From: Psychrobacter immobilis
GTDB taxonomy: Bacteria; Pseudomonadota; Gammaproteobacteria; Pseudomonadales; Moraxellaceae
Assembly (NCBI RefSeq): GCF_904846235.1
Contig: NZ_CAJGZN010000002.1
Coordinates: 186,001-250,000, forward strand
Direction: 5' to 3'
Length of the DNA stretch: 64,000 bases
Below are positions 53,892 to 62,856 of this stretch, in pieces. The notes under the pieces were generated by a model that made no database searches, had not been told where the DNA came from, and was given only the letters and a program-made list of their open reading frames with translations. Position 1 is the stretch's first letter, and the number at the start of each line of letters is the position of its first letter. The position numbers and the translations under genes were made by a program.

Positions 53892-54887
53892 CTATTTGAG
53901 CGTTTTATCCAAGTACGTCAACACTTGCGCACGCACATCATTTACCCAGCGTAGCGGCGGTGCCATAGCGCCTATACTGGTTGCGTGACTGGCCCCTTCG
54001 ATTTCGCCCGTTTCAACGGTTACGCCTGCTTTTTTAAACGCTTCTGTCATTTTGATTGTATTAGTCACATGTACAATTTTGTCTTTTTCTGCCGTTAACA
54101 ATAAATAGGGCGGCTGCGCACCTTTAATCTGACGATCTGGCATCACCTCATCAGGTGTGGCATTGGGGCCAAACGCCGTTGCACTACTGAACTTGCGGAA
54201 ATCATAGCTATAAGGACCCGCAATTCCGATAACGGCTGCAATATCTGTTGGCTTAATACCATAAGGCGACAAAAAGTCTTCGTTAGCAACGGCTGCTACT
54301 GCATTAAACGCGCCAGCAGAATGCCCCATCACTGCTAGGCGTGACGGATCTGCATGGAGACTGGTCGCATTTTCAATACTCCAAGCAATTGCCTGAGCTG
54401 CATCTTTGACATAATCAGGATAGACGTGCTCAGGCGCTTTACGGTAATTAATCACTGCGGTGACATACCCTGCTTTGGCTAAGCTCTGACCGACAAAGGC
54501 GTATTGTTCTTTATTGCCGCTCTCCCATGAACCACCATGGACAAATACCACCATAGGATAGCTGGTATTGATAGCACTTTGAGATTTCATTGCTTGTGCT
54601 AGCGGTTTTGGATAATAGATATCTAGGTCTTGTGAAGGCTGATCACCGTATAAGATATCCTTACTTACCCCAACGCCACCACTAGAAGTAATCCCATTGA
54701 CGATAGCCAACGGTGATAATGCCTGTGCGCTTTGCGTGGCTAGCGCGATACTGCCCAATGCCAATATTGCCGCACCACCAAATCTCAACGTTCGTGTTTT
54801 CTTATGAGCAGGTTTATTGTGCACGCCTATATTACCAATGACGCTTGTTTCTTTATTTGGTTGTATATTTGCCTGTGAATCCTTCAT
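53892..54887 (-). CDS. exported alpha/beta hydrolase (carboxylesterase type)
   Basis: About 331 residues from the ATG at 54887, which has TAGGA eight bases upstream; the frame extends to a TTG at 54917 without support. After a polar, basic N-terminal stretch of about 35 residues comes a hydrophobic segment (GGAAILALGSIALATQSAQA) that looks like a signal peptide or anchor. The catalytic domain has the oxyanion motif HGGSWESGNK, the nucleophile elbow GHSAGAFNA (serine), and a C-terminal histidine in EGASHATSIG. This pattern fits the hormone-sensitive-lipase/BD-FAE-like esterases. Substrate unknown. No operon partner. Confidence 0.82.
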   Translation of the reverse strand: MKDSQANIQPNKETSVIGNIGVHNKPAHKKTRTLRFGGAAILALGSIALATQSAQALSPLAIVNGITSSGGVGVSKDILYGDQPSQDLDIYYPKPLAQAMKSQSAINTSYPMVVFVHGGSWESGNKEQYAFVGQSLAKAGYVTAVINYRKAPEHVYPDYVKDAAQAIAWSIENATSLHADPSRLAVMGHSAGAFNAVAAVANEDFLSPYGIKPTDIAAVIGIAGPYSYDFRKFSSATAFGPNATPDEVMPDRQIKGAQPPYLLLTAEKDKIVHVTNTIKMTEAFKKAGVTVETGEIEGASHATSIGAMAPPLRWVNDVRAQVLTYLDKTLK

Positions 54888-55123
54888 GACCAGTATCCTA
54901 TTATATTTATTTATCAATCAGTAGTAACAGGCTAACAGCGATAATGGTTCATCCACTAGCCAATGAGGTGTTTGATATTAGTATCGTTGGCTAATGCGCT
55001 GACTCTGCTACGTTTTACTATTGATATAGTACTCACTGGCTGAAGATTTCTCGTGCCTTTACTGTTATCACTATTTAGGCTTATTGTGATTAACGTCATT
55101 TATCGCTTGGCGAACTAGAGTGC

Positions 55124-55924
55124 CTACTGGTTCTGATAAAGGTCAATATAAGGGCTTGATGACGGCTGCGTGGTATTGTCCTCTTCTTCCGTTATGACAA
55201 GAGGCGTTGCCGTGTTGATAGTAGTATTTTGGGCAGCTGGCGCTACTGCAGGATTGGCCAAATTATTCTCGTACATGATGTCATCATTATTTATTTTCAC
55301 CCCTCTATCGTCAACGACAGTTGTCAGCAATACCAACTCGGTAACCCCAACGGTACTATTAGCAATATCAATCAGATGACTCTGCTGAGTGGGTGTCATA
55401 CGGCCCATAATATAGACCACACCATTATTGGTAACGGCTTTAATTTGTGACGCACTCACACCATCGCTGGCGGCTATTTTCGCCAGTAGCTTTGAAGTGA
55501 TATAACCATCATGAACCGTTGAGCTATACCCTTTTGATGCACTTACTTCCATCTCGTTGTAGACACGGCGTACATCTGGCATGGAGCTAACGACCTTTTC
55601 TACTTCTGCTTTGAGCGCTTCAGACGGTACTTCCCCTGTGAGCAGCACTTCGCTATTGAAGCTATCGATACCCATACGGCTGGTCTGCTGCAAGTCTTCT
55701 TTTAGCCCATAGACATTGATTTTGGCAGTATGCTCGATACTACGATCTAGTAGACGCTGCGGAATGGTGCGCTCAGTCATTGGCACACCGTAAGTTCCTT
55801 CTGTACTGTTGGTCAGATAGTTGGTGGCACAGCCTGTACTGACCACACAAGCAGCAAGCATAATGCCCGTCGTAATACAGCGTGATGAACCAAAAATAGC
55901 AGTGCGCAAATGCATCCGTGTCAT
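55124..55924 (-). CDS. dolP: BON-domain lipoprotein (DolP-like)
   Basis: A 266-residue outer-membrane-associated lipoprotein candidate. A signal segment ends in STGC at about residue 32, a slightly non-canonical lipobox. Two BON domains follow (about 45-120, with MGIDSFNSEVLLTGEVPSEA, and 122-200, with SKLLAKIAASDG and NGVVYIMGRMTPTQ), as in E. coli DolP (YraP). A C-terminal tail of about 60 residues is Asn/Thr/Pro rich, an extension over the ~190-residue enterobacterial protein. Nearby yraN and rsmI match the E. coli rsmI-lpoA-yraN-diaA-dolP neighbourhood. GAGGT lies about six bases before the start. Confidence 0.85.
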   Translation of the reverse strand: MTRMHLRTAIFGSSRCITTGIMLAACVVSTGCATNYLTNSTEGTYGVPMTERTIPQRLLDRSIEHTAKINVYGLKEDLQQTSRMGIDSFNSEVLLTGEVPSEALKAEVEKVVSSMPDVRRVYNEMEVSASKGYSSTVHDGYITSKLLAKIAASDGVSASQIKAVTNNGVVYIMGRMTPTQQSHLIDIANSTVGVTELVLLTTVVDDRGVKINNDDIMYENNLANPAVAPAAQNTTINTATPLVITEEEDNTTQPSSSPYIDLYQNQ

Positions 55925-56071
55925 TGTTTACCTCTTAGAGCATGGTGGTGACGGTGTTATAAATTCAATGAATTGAGTCAATTTTTATCTAGCAGTGATA
56001 AGACGAATTTCGTTAACAGCTACTTTACTTAATTTTGGCCAGCAGCGGTTAGGTTTTTGGTAACGAGTATT

Positions 56072-56096
56072 GCGCGCTAGATTCAGTCAGGCGCGC
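56072..56096 (-). repeat. GCGCGC inverted repeat between yraN and dolP
   Basis: Two copies of the self-complementary GCGCGC, 13 bases apart, can form a G+C-rich hairpin in an A+T-rich spacer. There is no T tract; role unknown. Confidence 0.4.
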
Positions 56097-56126
56097 GAGT
56101 CATCCCGTATTTGCGTTATATATTTA

Positions 56127-56564
56127 CTACCATGCACTGGCTACAAAGGCACCTTTAAGCCATTCCGGCTCATCACTCAACGGATTCTCTTTTGAGCTGA
56201 GCTTACCCGCCGTATTATAAGCAATGACATCAAAGCGGCAGTCATAATGAGCGTACTCAGGATGCTGCTGCAAAAAACATTGCGCCGCTTTAATCACTTT
56301 ACGCTGCTTGCTTGTCGTCACGCTGAGTGCTGCATCGCCATAGATTGACCGCTTACGTTGACGAACTTCGATAAATACTAGCGTTGACCATGCGGGTCCT
56401 GCTTCCATCATAATCAGATCTAGCTCGCCTATTTTTGGCTGTTGCCAGTTTTGCGCCACCAACCGTAACCCTTGTGCTTGTAAATACTCACACGCCTGCT
56501 GTTCAAACAGGCTGCCTTGTCGTTGTTTCGGTGAGGTTAAGATCAAGGGTTTGTGATTCGTCAT
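56127..56564 (-). CDS. yraN: YraN/UPF0102 family protein
   Basis: About 145 residues from the ATG at 56564, chosen because the family core starts soon after (KQRQGSLFEQQACEYLQAQG). The frame runs on to 56612 with two further possible starts; none has a good ribosome binding site. The endonuclease-like core holds GELDLIMME and VFIEVRQR (the D-ExK-like arrangement of Holliday-junction-resolvase-type nucleases) and KVIKAAQCFLQQHP. Molecular function is not established. Divergent from rsmI. Confidence 0.86.
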   Translation of the reverse strand: MTNHKPLILTSPKQRQGSLFEQQACEYLQAQGLRLVAQNWQQPKIGELDLIMMEAGPAWSTLVFIEVRQRKRSIYGDAALSVTTSKQRKVIKAAQCFLQQHPEYAHYDCRFDVIAYNTAGKLSSKENPLSDEPEWLKGAFVASAW

Positions 56565-56743
56565 AAGGTTAATTCGTCTGCTTAACATTTGAGAATTATC
56601 ATAGCACAACATGCTAAACTAGCCACTTCTGCGCGTTATGCTCTCAAAATCTATCGATTTATTCACTCACTATTTGACTGAAAAATCATAGATAACGACT
56701 GGATATAATGGCGCACTATTATTGTTAATAACCCGAGGTTTTC

Positions 56744-57700
56744 ATGTCTACCCCTACTGCGATGCCAGCTTGTCTCTATATCGTTGCCACGCCGATTGGC
56801 AACTTGACCGACATGACGCCACACGCGATTGATGTTTTAAAGCAGGTCGCGATCATTGCCTGTGAAGATACTCGCACTTCAGGTAAGCTGTTGTCGCACT
56901 TTGGTATTGATACTAAAGGAAGCAAAACGGATGAGGCAAAAAACTCAGAGACCCATCATGCCACAAGTAGTGTAGAAGATGATGAGGCCACAACGAAGCA
57001 AAAAGGTCATAACAAGCTATGGGCTTATCACGAACACAATAGCGCTATTCAAACGCCTAAAATCATTGAAATGATTGAGCAAGGTCATTCGGTTGCCTTG
57101 ATTAGTGACGCTGGTACGCCACTGGTCAGTGACCCAGGTTATCAATTGGTACAGGCTGCACATGAAGCTGGCGTGACCGTATCTCCTATCGTTGGGGCTT
57201 CTGCTGCAATTGGCGCATTGTCAGTAGCAGGACTACCCTCTGATCGATTTAGCTTTATTGGGTTCTTGCCTGCCAAAACGCACGGTCGTCAAAAACAGCT
57301 GAGCGATCTAATCGCACGTACCGAAACTTTAATATTTTATGAAGCACCGCATCGCATCGTAGCTAGTCTAGAAGACATGGCAACGATATTTGGTGCAGAC
57401 CGTGCGGTGACTTTTTGCCGTGAATTGACCAAAACTTTTGAAACAGTACACAAGAGCACCCTTGGCGAGTTGGTCGAGTTTGTCAAAGCAGATGACAATC
57501 AGCAACGCGGCGAGATAGTCGTGGTCGTCGCTGGCGTCGGTGTGGCAAAAGATACTGACGACATCAGTACGCATGATAAATTGCTACAGCGTTTGCTAGA
57601 GGACTTATCGGTCAAAAAAGCAGCCGCACTAGCCTCTGATATCACTGGCGTGAAGAAAAATGCGCTTTATCAGCGTCTACTAGAGTTGCAAGCTGACTAG
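56744..57700 (+). CDS. rsmI: 16S rRNA C1402 ribose 2'-O-methyltransferase
   Basis: A 318-residue SAM-dependent methyltransferase of the tetrapyrrole-methylase fold that modifies 16S rRNA C1402 with RsmH. Motifs are LYIVATPIGNLTDMT, ACEDTRTSGKLL, ALISDAGTPLVSDPG, GLPSDRFSFIGFLPAK and the C-terminal SDITGVKKNALYQRLLEL. Between residues ~60 and ~92 lies a hydrophilic insertion (Glu, Asp, Lys, Thr and His rich) that E. coli RsmI lacks between HFGI and the HDHN-like motif (here YHEHN), which explains the extra length. Divergent from yraN. Confidence 0.94.
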   Translation: MSTPTAMPACLYIVATPIGNLTDMTPHAIDVLKQVAIIACEDTRTSGKLLSHFGIDTKGSKTDEAKNSETHHATSSVEDDEATTKQKGHNKLWAYHEHNSAIQTPKIIEMIEQGHSVALISDAGTPLVSDPGYQLVQAAHEAGVTVSPIVGASAAIGALSVAGLPSDRFSFIGFLPAKTHGRQKQLSDLIARTETLIFYEAPHRIVASLEDMATIFGADRAVTFCRELTKTFETVHKSTLGELVEFVKADDNQQRGEIVVVVAGVGVAKDTDDISTHDKLLQRLLEDLSVKKAAALASDITGVKKNALYQRLLELQAD

Positions 57701-57753
57701 TTTTTAATAATAAAAAGATAACCATTTATAAATGAATTGAGGAGAGACAAGCA

Positions 57754-58773
57754 ATGTACGATGTAATGGCAATAGGTAATGCGTTGGTTGATCACGAGTA
57801 TGTGCTGTCAGATGCGGCACTAGAAGAGACCGAGCTGACCAAAGGTAATATGACGCTGGCTGGTATTGAAGAGCAGCAGCAACTACTGGCTTATTTTAAA
57901 CTGGCTGAGATTGAGCCATCAAAACAAGCAGGCGGTGGATCTGCAGCCAATACTATGTTTACCTTTGCCAGCTTAGGCGGTAAGCCTTTTTATGCTTGCC
58001 GCGTCGGTGATGATGATCAAGGGGCGTTTTATCTCAGAGACTTGCATGAAGCAGGTGTCGCGACCTCAGACAAATCTATTCATGAAGGCGGTGTGACCGG
58101 CTCATGTGTGGTTGCCGTCACCGAAGATGGCGAACGCACCATGCAGACCTATCTTGGTACTTCAAGTGAGATTGTCGCTGACAATGTTGATTTTGACGCA
58201 TTGACGCAAGCAGATTGGCTATATATCGAAGGCTATTTGGCGATGTCTGAGAGCATCCAACCAGCGATGACTCAATTACGTCAACAAGCCGGCATTCATA
58301 ATGCAAAAATCGCGGTGAGCTTTGCTGACCCTGCGGTAGTAAAATTTGCCAAAGATGGTTTGCTTAATATGCTCGGCAACAAAGTCGCAGTGATATTCTG
58401 TAATAGCGAAGAAGCCAAGCTATTCACTGATAAAAAACAAGTCAAAGCAGCGGCGCGTGCCCTGCTTGAATATTGCCAAATTGCCGTCGTCACTGATGGT
58501 GCCAATGGTGCGGTAATCGCCCACCAGCCTAATGACGAGGCAGAAGTTGAAGTCTATGACGTTGCAACGCCAGCAGTGGCCAACGTCATCGATACCAACG
58601 GTGCAGGCGATAACTACGCTGGTGCTTTCTTATATGCACTATCGCAGCAGTATAGTCTGCCAGAATGTGGTCGTCTTGCTAGCGAAATATCAGCACAAGT
58701 TATTCAGCAGTTTGGACCGCGTCTTGCCTCGCAGGATTATCGAGATATCGCGCAGCGTGTACTGTCTTCTTAA
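57754..58773 (+). CDS. PfkB-family kinase (adenosine kinase-like)
   Basis: A 339-residue ribokinase-fold sugar/nucleoside kinase. The N-terminal signature is GGGSAANTMFTFASLGG (about residue 60) and the C-terminal one NTNGAGDNYAGAFLYALS-like, where the aspartate of GAGD is the catalytic base. EVIFCNSEEAKLF-type and VVTDGANGAVI segments bind ATP. Proteobacterial members of this subgroup are often labelled adenosine kinase, but guanosine-inosine or sugar substrates are possible. A GAGGAGAG ribosome binding site precedes the ATG. It lies 53 bases after rsmI and may be co-transcribed. Confidence 0.87.
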   Translation: MYDVMAIGNALVDHEYVLSDAALEETELTKGNMTLAGIEEQQQLLAYFKLAEIEPSKQAGGGSAANTMFTFASLGGKPFYACRVGDDDQGAFYLRDLHEAGVATSDKSIHEGGVTGSCVVAVTEDGERTMQTYLGTSSEIVADNVDFDALTQADWLYIEGYLAMSESIQPAMTQLRQQAGIHNAKIAVSFADPAVVKFAKDGLLNMLGNKVAVIFCNSEEAKLFTDKKQVKAAARALLEYCQIAVVTDGANGAVIAHQPNDEAEVEVYDVATPAVANVIDTNGAGDNYAGAFLYALSQQYSLPECGRLASEISAQVIQQFGPRLASQDYRDIAQRVLSS

Positions 58774-58802
58774 TTGTTAAACACATCTGTTGGACGCAAA
58801 AC

Positions 58803-58837
58803 AAAAAGCCCATATCAAATCGATATGGGCTTTTTTT
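58803..58837. terminator. bidirectional terminator between the PfkB-kinase gene and metY
   Basis: AAAAAGCCCATATC and GATATGGGCTTTTT pair perfectly around a 5-base loop between the converging genes. Confidence 0.93.
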
Positions 58838-58889
58838 ATATCATTCAGACTTGTTCAAACAGTTTGCTCAACTTAATAAGCGCTTGTTA

Positions 58890-60212
58890 TTAAGCAGAAG
58901 CTAATGCTTGGGCAAGATCGGCTTTGATGTCTTCGATATGTTCGATACCAATCGACAGTCGTATCATGTCCGTACTGACGCCTGCATTTTCTAGCTCTTG
59001 CTCATTTAACTGACGATGCGTGGTCGTCGCTGGATGGCATGCTAGTGACTTCGCATCACCAATATTTACCAGACGAGTAATCAGTTGCAGCGCATCAATA
59101 AAGCGCGCCCCAGCTTCCAGACCGCCTTTCACCCCAAAGGTCAAAATAGCAGAAGGCGTGCCCTTCATGTATTTTTTGGCAAGCTCGTGCTCAGAATGGT
59201 CAGACAGACCTGCATATTTAACCCAAGCAACTTTATCATGATCACGCAGATATTCTGCAACGGCTTGTGCGTTTTGCACGTGACGCTCCATACGCAGACT
59301 TAGCGTCTCCATACCTTGCAAGATACCAAAGGCATTTAGCGGGCTAAGTGCTGCGCCAGTGTTACGTAGTGGCGCAACGCGGGCACGGGCAATAAAGGCT
59401 GGCGCGCCTACGTCTTTGACGAAGTTCACACCGTGATAACTATGATCTGGCGTATTCAAGAGTGGGAAACGCTCAGGATAATCACCCCAAGCAAACTTGC
59501 CACTATCGACAATTGCACCACCGATTGAAGTACCGGTTCCGCTCATATATTTGGTCAATGAGTGAACTACGATATCTGCACCGAACTCAAACGGACGGCA
59601 TATCGCAGGCGTCGCCACGGTATTATCAATCACGACAGGTACGCCGTATTCATGAGCGACATCACTGAGCGCTTGAATATCGACGATATTACCTAGTGGG
59701 TTACCGATACTCTCGGCAAAAATCATTTTAGTTTTATCATCAATCAAGTCACGAATGGCTTCTGGGTCTTTATGATCAAAGAAGCGCACTTCGATACCTT
59801 GACGCGGCAAAGCATGGGCAAATAAATTATAAGTACCGCCATATAGCGTTGATACAGCGACGATATTGTCGCCTGCTTCACAAATGGTCTGAATCGCATA
59901 AGTAATGGCAGCCATACCAGAAGCTACGGCAAGCGCACCGATACCGCCTTCTAACGCAGCCACACGCTCTTCTAGCACCGCGTTGGTTGGATTCATAATA
60001 CGAGTATAGATGTTGCCTGCGACCTTTAAATCAAACAGATCTGCACCATGCTGAGTATTATCAAACGCATATGAACTGGTATGATAAATAGGCACGGCGA
60101 CTGCTTTGGTCGTTGGCTCTACACTATAGCCGGCATGAATCGCTAAGGTCTCAAGACGTTGAGGAGTTTCTGATTGTTGGGCTGTCTGCTGGTCTGCTGA
60201 TCCATCACTCAT
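58890..60212 (-). CDS. metY: O-acetylhomoserine sulfhydrylase
   Basis: About 440 residues. The ATG at 60212 has AAAGGAA six bases upstream; the frame extends to 60272 without support. A PLP enzyme of the Cys/Met metabolism family that makes homocysteine from O-acetylhomoserine and sulfide. Features are LAIHAGYSVEPTTKAVAVPI near the N terminus, YTRIMNPTNAVLEERVAALE, the PLP-lysine segment VVHSLTKYMSGTGTSIGG, and CHPATTTHRQLNE near the C terminus. The subgroup-typical long loop FPLLNTPDHSYHGVNFV separates MetY from MetB and MetZ. Length is normal for MetY. Single gene. Confidence 0.93.
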   Translation of the reverse strand: MSDGSADQQTAQQSETPQRLETLAIHAGYSVEPTTKAVAVPIYHTSSYAFDNTQHGADLFDLKVAGNIYTRIMNPTNAVLEERVAALEGGIGALAVASGMAAITYAIQTICEAGDNIVAVSTLYGGTYNLFAHALPRQGIEVRFFDHKDPEAIRDLIDDKTKMIFAESIGNPLGNIVDIQALSDVAHEYGVPVVIDNTVATPAICRPFEFGADIVVHSLTKYMSGTGTSIGGAIVDSGKFAWGDYPERFPLLNTPDHSYHGVNFVKDVGAPAFIARARVAPLRNTGAALSPLNAFGILQGMETLSLRMERHVQNAQAVAEYLRDHDKVAWVKYAGLSDHSEHELAKKYMKGTPSAILTFGVKGGLEAGARFIDALQLITRLVNIGDAKSLACHPATTTHRQLNEQELENAGVSTDMIRLSIGIEHIEDIKADLAQALASA

Positions 60213-60303
60213 AGTACATTCCTTTATTTTGATAAAAGATGATTTGTTGACGACGTATCGCTCAAAAACCACCTTAAAAAACTGTCTGCTAAATCATAGC
60301 AAT

Positions 60304-60340
60304 AAAAAAAGCTGAGTTCATCATAACTCAGCTTCTTTAT
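60304..60340 (-). terminator. terminator after nfuA
   Basis: GCTGAGTT/AACTCAGC with a 6-base loop, followed on the minus strand by seven T residues, about 130 bases after the nfuA stop and 90 bases before metY. It separates the two transcripts. Confidence 0.85.
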
Positions 60341-60468
60341 TAAAAGAATAGTAAAATACTCATCTCTTCATGACAAATATTCATAAGCAGCAAACCAAAC
60401 AGGCATATCTATACTAGAGATGATGGCCACCTTTATAGCAGCCACTTTGCTTTTAACTATTTTTTATT

Positions 60469-61152
60469 TTATTTGTAGTAAGCATTCTCTGTACGAGTAT
60501 GGTCAGTCTCGTCAACCACTTGGGTCAATTCTGGAATTTGTTGCTTTAGCTGCACTTCAACACCTTGACGTAGAGTCATATCAACCGCTGAACACCCTTG
60601 GCAACCACCACCAAATTTCAATACAGCGGTTAAACCAATGCCTTCTTCATCAATCAGTTCAAGCAACTGTACGTCACCGCCATGCGCTGCTAAGCCAGGG
60701 TTAATCTCTGACTGCAATACATAGTTGATGCGCTCTTCGACACTGGCATCAGCGCCTACTTTAGGCACTTTAGAGTTTGGCGCGCGGAAAGTCAGCTGAC
60801 CACCAAAACGGTCTTTATTATAATCGATGACCGCGTCTTCTAGATAAGGTACTGACGCCGCCTCAATAAAGGCAGAAAAGTTTTCATACGTAAAACGCAA
60901 GTCAGCGCTGTCTTCTTCGCCCGGCTGGTTATAAGCCATGCAGCACTCCGCACGCGGCGTACCAGGATGCTCAACGAAGATACGCACACCGATACCATCG
61001 GTATCTTGCTTAGATAACAAATCTGCCAAGTAGCCCTGAGCTGACTCAGTGATAGTGATGTTACTTTTCGCTTCGACTTGCTCGGTATCTAGGGCTGATT
61101 CATAGCCAGCAGTTTGGTCTAGTTGGTTATCAGCTTGGTTTTGCTCACTCAT
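60469..61152 (-). CDS. nfuA: iron-sulfur carrier protein NfuA
   Basis: A 227-residue iron-sulfur cluster carrier. Residues 1-30 are a polar extension. A degenerate A-type (IscA-like) domain follows (about 31-125), then the Nfu domain (about 135-227) with the cluster-binding CxxC in [20 protein letters not shown] and the [13 protein letters not shown] segment. E. coli NfuA (191 residues) lacks the extra N terminus. AGGAAA precedes the start. Single gene. Confidence 0.95.
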   Translation of the reverse strand: MSEQNQADNQLDQTAGYESALDTEQVEAKSNITITESAQGYLADLLSKQDTDGIGVRIFVEHPGTPRAECCMAYNQPGEEDSADLRFTYENFSAFIEAASVPYLEDAVIDYNKDRFGGQLTFRAPNSKVPKVGADASVEERINYVLQSEINPGLAAHGGDVQLLELIDEEGIGLTAVLKFGGGCQGCSAVDMTLRQGVEVQLKQQIPELTQVVDETDHTRTENAYYK

Positions 61153-61727
61153 AATGTTTCCTATGCGTTATGACACAAACGCTATATCTATTATGGCTAC
61201 TGTGTCGTGAATTTGGATTTTTAAAATGTTTACGATTTATATAAGACATGCAGACTGGCAATGATTGGTATTTATTATTGTATGACATTGGTCGACATGA
61301 GTATAAAGTTTAATCCGTCTATAGCAGTCATTATACCTGAATCACGCATCAATTCCGACCACGCTACTGTGAATTGAACTGAGGCTATTGTAAATTGTCG
61401 TCATTGGTTTTTTTAATGATGCTAACAGGTGGCAAAGTAACTCAATATGTAAACCATGACAGATAAACACGCTGAATGATTGTGTAGGCTGCCAAGTTAT
61501 TCTCTATATAAAGACAGCGGTACCATTTATCAAGCGCACTCAGCATTTTCGATATGCCATACCGTTCACATCTAGCCCGAGCAAGTCATCTGGTTTTGAC
61601 GTAGTATTGATAATTTGAATGATTTTGCGCAGTAGCGTGTAGCGTTATGAGCATGGTAGCTTTTAATCGCCTTGTATAATTATCAGCTTGTATAAAGATT
61701 ACGTATTTTTTGGATAGGATCATTTTT
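61153..61727. other. spacer between nfuA and the alpha/beta hydrolase gene
   Basis: A 575-base divergent spacer with no convincing gene. A TATAAT at 61675-61680 on the plus strand lies about 45 bases before the hydrolase start but has no good -35; another on the minus strand (in GGTATAATGAC, about 61330) could serve nfuA. A minus-strand frame at 61586-61912 overlaps the hydrolase gene and is rejected. Confidence 0.5.
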
Positions 61728-62717
61728 ATGATGACACGGACGTTGCACCTAGTAACTACTAAGGATGATGAGAAAATTGCCGTTTGGAAAGTAGCCGATA
61801 ATCCAGACAAAGATACGATAGCTAACACGTCAGAAAACAGCCTACCTGACATTACACCGCAAAACATATTTTTGACGCATGGTACGTTTTCTGACAAGCA
61901 AACTTGCCTCAAAATCGCCGAATATTTTGCGGGGCTTGGTCACCATTGCTACATCATGGAATGGCGTGGGCATGGTGATAGCTCCCTACCGAAAGAAAAG
62001 TTCAACTTTGAGACTGTCGCCACTTACGACTATGAAGCGACTTTTCGCTATTTCTTTGAAGAATTAAAACTCGATAATCTACATTGCGTTACTCATAGTG
62101 GCGGCGGTGCTGGTTTGACCATGTTTCTCGTCCAAAACCCAAGCTATATCAATAAGGTCAATAGCATCAGCATGTTTGCCTGCCAAGCTTTTGGGGCAGT
62201 AAAAGATTCGACCAGCTACGCAAAAATCCTTACGGCCAAGATAGTTACGCGTTTGATCGGCTTCATACCCGCTAAGCAGTTCAAGGTAGGCCCTTTTAAC
62301 GAAAGCTACTATACGATGACCCAGTGGTACGATTGGAATTTGCACAAAAACTTTAAAAGTAGCTTTTTGAATAAGGCTAATTTCGATAAAGGCAGGACAA
62401 ATACAGAAGAAATGAACGAAAGCATTAATCAGCAGAAAAGTACTGGCGATGACTTTATCGACTATCGTCATCATATGCCACAGATTACCATTCCTGTTTA
62501 TTCTATCAGTGCGAAAGGCGATACCTTCATCTCCCCTACTCGTGGCTGTCGTTTGTTTTTTGATAGCTTTGATAATTCAACTAATATCTTTCGAGAGTAC
62601 TCGCTCAGTAACGGCGATTTAGATGACTATACGCACAGTCGCATCATGATCAGTCGCAATGCTGCCACAGAGATTTGGCCAACGGTGACGGCATGGATAG
62701 AGAAGTATGCCAGTTAA
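61728..62717 (+). CDS. cytosolic alpha/beta hydrolase
   Basis: About 329 residues from the ATG at 61728, which has AGGAT nine bases upstream; the upstream TTG at 61710 is less likely. No signal peptide. The strand-turn motif IFLTHGTFSDKQ supplies the oxyanion hole, followed by MEWRGHGDSSLP, the nucleophile elbow THSGGGAG (serine), an aspartate in SAKGDTFISP and a histidine in DDYTHSRIM. The closest pattern is lipase/esterase-like single-domain hydrolases with a cap region (about 150-230). Substrate unknown. It is 575 bases from nfuA and 139 bases from nadM-nudix. Confidence 0.82.
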   Translation: MMTRTLHLVTTKDDEKIAVWKVADNPDKDTIANTSENSLPDITPQNIFLTHGTFSDKQTCLKIAEYFAGLGHHCYIMEWRGHGDSSLPKEKFNFETVATYDYEATFRYFFEELKLDNLHCVTHSGGGAGLTMFLVQNPSYINKVNSISMFACQAFGAVKDSTSYAKILTAKIVTRLIGFIPAKQFKVGPFNESYYTMTQWYDWNLHKNFKSSFLNKANFDKGRTNTEEMNESINQQKSTGDDFIDYRHHMPQITIPVYSISAKGDTFISPTRGCRLFFDSFDNSTNIFREYSLSNGDLDDYTHSRIMISRNAATEIWPTVTAWIEKYAS

Positions 62718-62856
62718 AGTAGAGATTTCGTTTGGATGATTTCGATAATGACACACCCCTAAACATCTTTATACTTGTCAGAAAGTCATAGGCTGTGTCA
62801 GTATTAGCGTCATTAATTTTTAATCAATAAAAATAAGTCGTAGGAAGTTGGCGTCT

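Noticed and set aside
54957-54993. TAGCCAA/TTGGCTA inverted repeat upstream of the exported esterase
   Set aside because: Only 7 bp with a 23-base loop and no promoter overlap; too weak to call an operator.
60213-60303. SAM riboswitch before metY
   Set aside because: The leader is short and A+T-rich, with no SAM-riboswitch helices visible.
61586-61912. Minus-strand frame of 108 codons
   Set aside because: Overlaps the start of the well-supported alpha/beta hydrolase gene and has no start signal or family pattern.
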